This document shows positions 59,877 through 64,000 of a DNA stretch of 64,000 nt, piece by piece. Location of the stretch: contig NZ_JANHAU010000006.1 in NCBI RefSeq assembly GCF_024464185.1, forward strand, positions 1-64,000, given 5' to 3'. The position numbers and the translations under genes were made by a program. Within the stretch, counting starts at the first letter, position 1, and every line of letters starts with the position of its first letter. This DNA is from Haloarchaeobius salinus (lineage in GTDB: Archaea; Halobacteriota; Halobacteria; Halobacteriales; Natrialbaceae). Below the pieces are notes generated by a model, which was not told the origin of the DNA, made no database searches, and saw only the letters and a list, made by a program, of their open reading frames with translations.

Positions 59877-62708
59877 CTACCAGAAGCTCTGCGTCCGGGC
59901 GTACTCGCGCTCCTGGGCGAGGAGGTCGCGGTAGAACGCCTGTTCGTCCTCGCGCAGTTTGTTGATGACCCGGGCCGCGTTCGTCGGGCCGACGCCACGC
60001 GCCGCGAGGGCGATGACCGCCTGCTTGCCGTGGCTCTGGACGAGGCTCGCCGCCTTGTACGCTCGTTCGGTCTTGTACTCCTGTTCGTCGTCCTTCTCCG
60101 TGGCACGCACCGCGGCGACGGTCTCCTCGTCCCACGGGTTGAGCGCGGCGATCATCGTCGAGCCACACTCGGGACACTCGGGCTGGTCGCGCACCCGCCG
60201 GACCTTCGTCTTCTGCTTCCAGTCCTGGCAGTGCACGCAGAGCTGGATGACGCGGTCGTTGCGGATGCGGTCTTTCACCGTCTCGATGACGCTCGCATCC
60301 GCGTTCTCGGGCGACAGCAGCTCCTTGCCGGCGGAGCGCCCGTCGGTGCCGATGGGGGTGCGGTCGCCGTGGACGAGCACCTCGCAGTCGCCGTCGCGAA
60401 TCGCCCGGAGCACGTCGGCGGCGTTCTCGACGGCGAGGTCCTCGTGGAACACCTCGCGGACCGCCTCGTCGTAGATCGGGGTGTCCGAGAGTGCGGCGAG
60501 CAGTCTGTCGCCGGAGACGCCGCTGCCCTCCCAGCGCTTGAGCGCGCCGAACTTCGCGGCCACCTGCGAGAGCCGGAACTTGAGCGCGTCGGAGCGCTTC
60601 AGCGAGAGCTCGACGATGGCCTCGACGTGGTCCGGGTCGGTCGTCTCCAGTAGCTCGCGCACCTCGCCGAGCGAGACGCCCGACGGCACCTCCAGCTCGA
60701 TGCGGTACGGGTCGGTGTCGAGCCCGACGGTCGAGCCTGCGCGTTGGCCGAGCAGCGAGGAGAGCACCCGGCCGAGCGTCGCGTTCGTCTTGTGCCCGAA
60801 CGGGGCGTTGACGACGAACGTGTTGCCCCGTCCCTCGACGACGATGCGCTCGCCGGTCGGCGTCGGGGCCTCGGCCTCGACGTGGTCCTCGACCTGCGCC
60901 AGCGCGCTCGCGAGCGTCGCCTCGTCGGCCGGGTAGCGGTTCGCGAACTCGCGGGCGACGCTGGTCCGGGTTGCGCCGCGCTCGAACTGCGGCGTCGCCA
61001 CGTCCCGCATCGCGCCGACCTCGCGGGCGACCGCCTCCGGCACCGGGATCTCCTGGCCGACCCACGACGGCACCTCGCCGGCGGGGTCGGAGACGGGCGA
61101 CACCTTCACCGTGGACTCCTCGTCGTCGACGTTGACGATGCGCCACATCTCGCCGCGCTGGACGAACACCTCTCCCGCGGTGGCGAAGTTGACGACGAAC
61201 CGCTCGTCGAGTGTGCCGACCTGCTGGCCGCTGGCGACGTCCTCGACGTCGTACGTCTCCTCGTCGGGGATCATCGAGAGGTTCGCGTAGACGTACTGCC
61301 AGGTGCCGCCGGTCGTCTCGACGGTGTCGGCGGCCTCGTCGAACCAGACGACGCGGTTGCCCTTCAGCTCGGAGACGACCGCACGGAGGTCGGCCTCCGA
61401 GAGGTCGCGGAAGGGGTACGCCCGGGTGAACAGCTCGTGGAGGGCGGGGATGGATATCTCGTCGAAGTCCATCGCGATGCCCGGCACCTGGTTCGCCACC
61501 ACGTCGAGGCTACCCTCGTGGATGTTCGCCCGCTCGACCTCGCCGTCTCTGGCCCGGCGGGCGATGGCCAGCGCCTCGAACGTGTCGTCGGCGCGTGTCG
61601 TCACGACGGTCCCCGAAGAGATCTCGTCGCGGCGGTGGCCCGCACGGCCGACGCGCTGGAGGAGGCGGGCGACCTCGCGGGGGCTCTGGTACTGGACGAC
61701 GTGGTCGATTCGGCCCACGTCGATGCCCAGCTCCATCGAGGAGGTACAGAGCAGGCCGTCGAGCTCGCCGGCCTTGAACGCGTCCTCGACCTCGATGCGG
61801 GCCTCCTTCGAGAGCGAGCCGTGGTGCACGCCGATGTCGGCACCGAGCTCCTTGAACCGCGAGCCCAGCGCCTCCGCCGTCTGTCGCGTATTGACGAAGA
61901 TGAGGGTCGACTCGTGGGACTCGACGAGGTCGAGGATGGTCCGGACGTGGCTGGCGACCGTCGCGTCGGTGACGAGCTCGCTCGCGAGGCGTTCGTCGCC
62001 GTCCTCGACGGTGGGCTCCACGACCGACACGTCGAGGTCGCTGCCGACGTCGACCTGTCGTATCTCGCAGCCCCGGCCGCCGGTGAGGAACGCGCCGACC
62101 TCCTCGGGGTCGCCGACCGTCGCGGAGAGGCCGACGCGCTGGAACGGCCCTGCGAGCTCCCGCAGGCGCTCCAGCGCCACCGTCAACTGCGCGCCACGTT
62201 TCGAGGCCGCCAGCTCGTGTACCTCGTCGACGACGACGTGCTGCAGCGACTCGAGGCCGGTCCGGAGCTTCGAGCCGGTCAGCATCGCCTGCACCGTCTC
62301 CGGCGTCGTCACCAGCACGTCCGGCGGGTTGTTCGCCTGCTTCGAGCGCTGGTAGTCAGTCGTGTCCCCGTGGCGCACGTCCACGTCGAGCCCGAGCTGC
62401 TCGCCCCACCAGTCCAGCCGTTCGCGCATGTCCCGGTTGAGCGCCCGCAGCGGCGTGATGTACAGCGCCCGGAAACCGTAGGTGCCGCGCTCCTCGTCCT
62501 CGTGCTGGACGAGCGCGTCGAACACCGGGAGCATCGCCGTCTCGGTCTTGCCGGTGCCGGTCGGCGCGACGACCAGCGTGTGCTCGCCCGCCGCGATGGG
62601 TGGCAGTGCGCGTCGCTGGGTGCGCGTCGGCGTCTGGAACCCCCTGTCGGACAGCGCCGACCGTACCTCGCTCCCGAGGACGGTGAACGCGGCCGCTCCC
62701 TGCGTCAT
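59877..62708 (-). CDS. lhr: ATP-dependent helicase Lhr
   Basis: A 943-aa superfamily 2 helicase involved in DNA repair and recombination. Walker A APTGTGKTE is near residues 48-56, DEVH is at 161-164 in VVVDEVHELAASKRG, and motif VI is in QRVGRAGHRRDEISSGTVV. The large Lhr C-terminal region includes a Cys cluster (CVHC and CPECGSTM, about 790-815). Length matches Lhr-core plus the archaeal extension. Confidence 0.94.
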   Translation of the reverse strand: MTQGAAAFTVLGSEVRSALSDRGFQTPTRTQRRALPPIAAGEHTLVVAPTGTGKTETAMLPVFDALVQHEDEERGTYGFRALYITPLRALNRDMRERLDWWGEQLGLDVDVRHGDTTDYQRSKQANNPPDVLVTTPETVQAMLTGSKLRTGLESLQHVVVDEVHELAASKRGAQLTVALERLRELAGPFQRVGLSATVGDPEEVGAFLTGGRGCEIRQVDVGSDLDVSVVEPTVEDGDERLASELVTDATVASHVRTILDLVESHESTLIFVNTRQTAEALGSRFKELGADIGVHHGSLSKEARIEVEDAFKAGELDGLLCTSSMELGIDVGRIDHVVQYQSPREVARLLQRVGRAGHRRDEISSGTVVTTRADDTFEALAIARRARDGEVERANIHEGSLDVVANQVPGIAMDFDEISIPALHELFTRAYPFRDLSEADLRAVVSELKGNRVVWFDEAADTVETTGGTWQYVYANLSMIPDEETYDVEDVASGQQVGTLDERFVVNFATAGEVFVQRGEMWRIVNVDDEESTVKVSPVSDPAGEVPSWVGQEIPVPEAVAREVGAMRDVATPQFERGATRTSVAREFANRYPADEATLASALAQVEDHVEAEAPTPTGERIVVEGRGNTFVVNAPFGHKTNATLGRVLSSLLGQRAGSTVGLDTDPYRIELEVPSGVSLGEVRELLETTDPDHVEAIVELSLKRSDALKFRLSQVAAKFGALKRWEGSGVSGDRLLAALSDTPIYDEAVREVFHEDLAVENAADVLRAIRDGDCEVLVHGDRTPIGTDGRSAGKELLSPENADASVIETVKDRIRNDRVIQLCVHCQDWKQKTKVRRVRDQPECPECGSTMIAALNPWDEETVAAVRATEKDDEQEYKTERAYKAASLVQSHGKQAVIALAARGVGPTNAARVINKLREDEQAFYRDLLAQEREYARTQSFW

Positions 62709-62820
62709 CGCCCGTTCTAACGGCGCGAACGGAATAAGTCGCTCGACGGTTCGTTTCGAGCCACAAAATCAGGATTTTTGACAAAGCGACTATCTCCCTC
62801 TACTCCGGTGATACATCCGG

Positions 62821-64000
62821 ATGCGTGTACCCAACAGGTGGTATGGGGGGTACACAGTCGACGTCGAGGCGGACGGCGTCGTCGTGAGGAAGGGCCTCGA
62901 CCTGGAAACCCTCCCGTTACCGGCGGTGAAGTTCGCGTTCGAGTCTGCGCGGGACGCCCCGGTCGGGGTCCGTCTCACAGAGCGACTGCCAGAGCCCGTC
63001 CAGCGGGAGCACGTCGCGGTCCACGCCGACTACGGCGGCCAGGGCTGGACCGCCTTCGAGGACGGTCGGCTCGTCTACACCGGCTCGGTCCCGCCGGGTG
63101 ATACGGTCGTCACCCTGCTGATGGTCTGGCTCTCCGAACCCGACCACATCTACGGCTTCCTCGGGCAGCCACACCTGCGGGTCACGTCGAACCCGAACGC
63201 ACCGTCGCTCCGCCCGGTCGGCGTCGAGACCGACCTGCTCCGTGTGGACGGCCGGTTCGCCTCCGACGAGCCGTTCGAGCGGATCCGTGCGGCCGTCGAG
63301 CGCGCGCTCTCGACGCCCGGCGACGCCGACGGTCAGGAGGTCGGATCACAGCCCGTCGCGGCCCCGCCACCGGGCGGGACCTGGGACGACAGCGAGAGCG
63401 CGTCTTCCGGCGGCGGACCTGCACGGTGCACCTCGGTCACCGAACCGATACGCGAGGCACTCCCCGAACCGGACAACGACTGGCCGCACCCCGTCGTCCG
63501 TGGCGGCGCTGGCGAGCTCGACCCGCCGGACGAGGGGACCACCGACGCCCTGCTCGACCAGCCCGTCGCGCCGGGCAGTCACTTCGTCCGCGTCGAGACG
63601 CGCGACAGCTACCACGGCGGCGGCGCGGTCGTCGTCGCCCAGGAGCTCGCCAACGCCTTCGAGATCGACGGTCGACAGGTCTCCGGCGACGGCCGCCGGG
63701 ACATCGTCGACGTGGTGGTCGTCACCGACCAGTCCCCCGGTCGCATCGTCGAGGCGCTGGTCGACCGCCCGCAGGTCGTCGACGTGTTCGTCTCCCCGGT
63801 CACGGCGGCGGACGAAGCACCCGACCCCGTGATCGACGACGTCGTCGAGACGTTCGAGGAGCTCGCCGCCGAGTTCGACCCCGTCGATGCCGCCGAGCTG
63901 GAGGCCGAGCTCGACGAGACCGAGTTCCCCGGCCCCGACGGCGACGAGTTCACCATCGCCGACCTCGTCGAGGGCGAGATCGACGCCGCCGACGTGGCCG
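62821..64000 (+). CDS. Unrecognised acidic haloarchaeal protein (3' truncated by window)
   Basis: An open frame of at least 393 codons runs off the right edge. It starts MRVPNRWYGGYTVDVEADGV. The first 130 residues look like a beta-rich domain (HVAVHADYGGQGWTAFEDGR). After a disordered linker (about 170-210), a second domain has HFVRVETRDSYHGGGAVVVA, DIVDVVVVTDQSPGRIVEAL and VVDVFVSPVTAADE. The end is highly acidic and helical. No TM segment appears so far. No family is recognised. Confidence 0.7.
   Translation, partial: MRVPNRWYGGYTVDVEADGVVVRKGLDLETLPLPAVKFAFESARDAPVGVRLTERLPEPVQREHVAVHADYGGQGWTAFEDGRLVYTGSVPPGDTVVTLLMVWLSEPDHIYGFLGQPHLRVTSNPNAPSLRPVGVETDLLRVDGRFASDEPFERIRAAVERALSTPGDADGQEVGSQPVAAPPPGGTWDDSESASSGGGPARCTSVTEPIREALPEPDNDWPHPVVRGGAGELDPPDEGTTDALLDQPVAPGSHFVRVETRDSYHGGGAVVVAQELANAFEIDGRQVSGDGRRDIVDVVVVTDQSPGRIVEALVDRPQVVDVFVSPVTAADEAPDPVIDDVVETFEELAAEFDPVDAAELEAELDETEFPGPDGDEFTIADLVEGEIDAADVA

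Noticed and set aside
60744-62720. 658-codon open frame antisense to lhr
   Set aside because: The lhr frame has all helicase motifs; the antisense frame shows none.

Overview
The window is high-GC, strongly acidic-coding DNA of a haloarchaeon (class Halobacteria). Supporting signs are an S-layer glycoprotein with a haloarchaeal signal and a C-terminal PGF anchor, an archaeal AglB oligosaccharyltransferase, an archaeal GHMP shikimate kinase, Trm5, diphthine synthase, two-AAA Cdc48, Lhr helicase, TATA-type promoters and Tat lipoproteins. The species cannot be named from the sequence alone.

Region 1 (1-19250) is a protein N-glycosylation island. It holds dTDP-sugar synthesis (RmlA, RmlB), an SDR-aminotransferase-formyltransferase operon, several glycosyltransferases (GT4-, GT2- and GT61-like), a sulfatase-fold enzyme, an FkbM methyltransferase, a lipid-linked oligosaccharide flippase, an AglG-like GT2, the AglB oligosaccharyltransferase and a DUF368 membrane protein that probably recycles the lipid carrier. 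Together these could make an N-formylated amino-sugar glycan, flip it and transfer it to secreted proteins such as the S-layer protein at 35522-37906.

Region 2 (19250-21970) has different composition. It contains a 45-aa, almost pure signal-peptide/TM protein convergent with a 690-aa CHAT (caspase-like) protease. This is the best candidate for an undescribed two-gene system. Region 3 (21970-29100) is glycerol catabolism: glpABC on the minus strand, divergent from glpK and a putative glycerol transporter, with repeated GTTTAC boxes in the shared control region.

Region 4 (29200-32170) has an Orc1/Cdc6-like ATPase, an unrecognised gene, and a 1.2-kb gene-poor, AT-richer stretch. That stretch carries two inverted 30-bp repeats with ORB-like layout (dyad plus G-tract) and further copies of the core, so it may be a replication origin or its remnant.

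Region 5 (32170-39950) is housekeeping (phosphoglycolate phosphatase, DRG GTPase, VOC protein, S-layer protein, Dph5, Trm5). Region 6 (40007-42050) is tRNA-Thr(CGU) with a decayed integrated element: an AT-rich membrane-protein gene and an integrase broken at both ends. Region 7 (42100-48600) carries uridine kinase, a P19-like lipoprotein, a surface protein, a beta-carbonic anhydrase and small membrane proteins.

Region 8 (48600-50550) is an aroK-aroQ pair whose aroQ 3' end has been duplicated and replaced by a roughly 790-bp insert bearing a LysE-type gene with a broken start. Region 9 (50690-64000) contains small haloarchaeal proteins, Cdc48, a 2-oxoacid dehydrogenase E1 with a stand-alone lipoyl domain, membrane and Tat proteins, archaetidylserine decarboxylase, Lhr helicase, and the first part of an unrecognised acidic protein that runs off the window.
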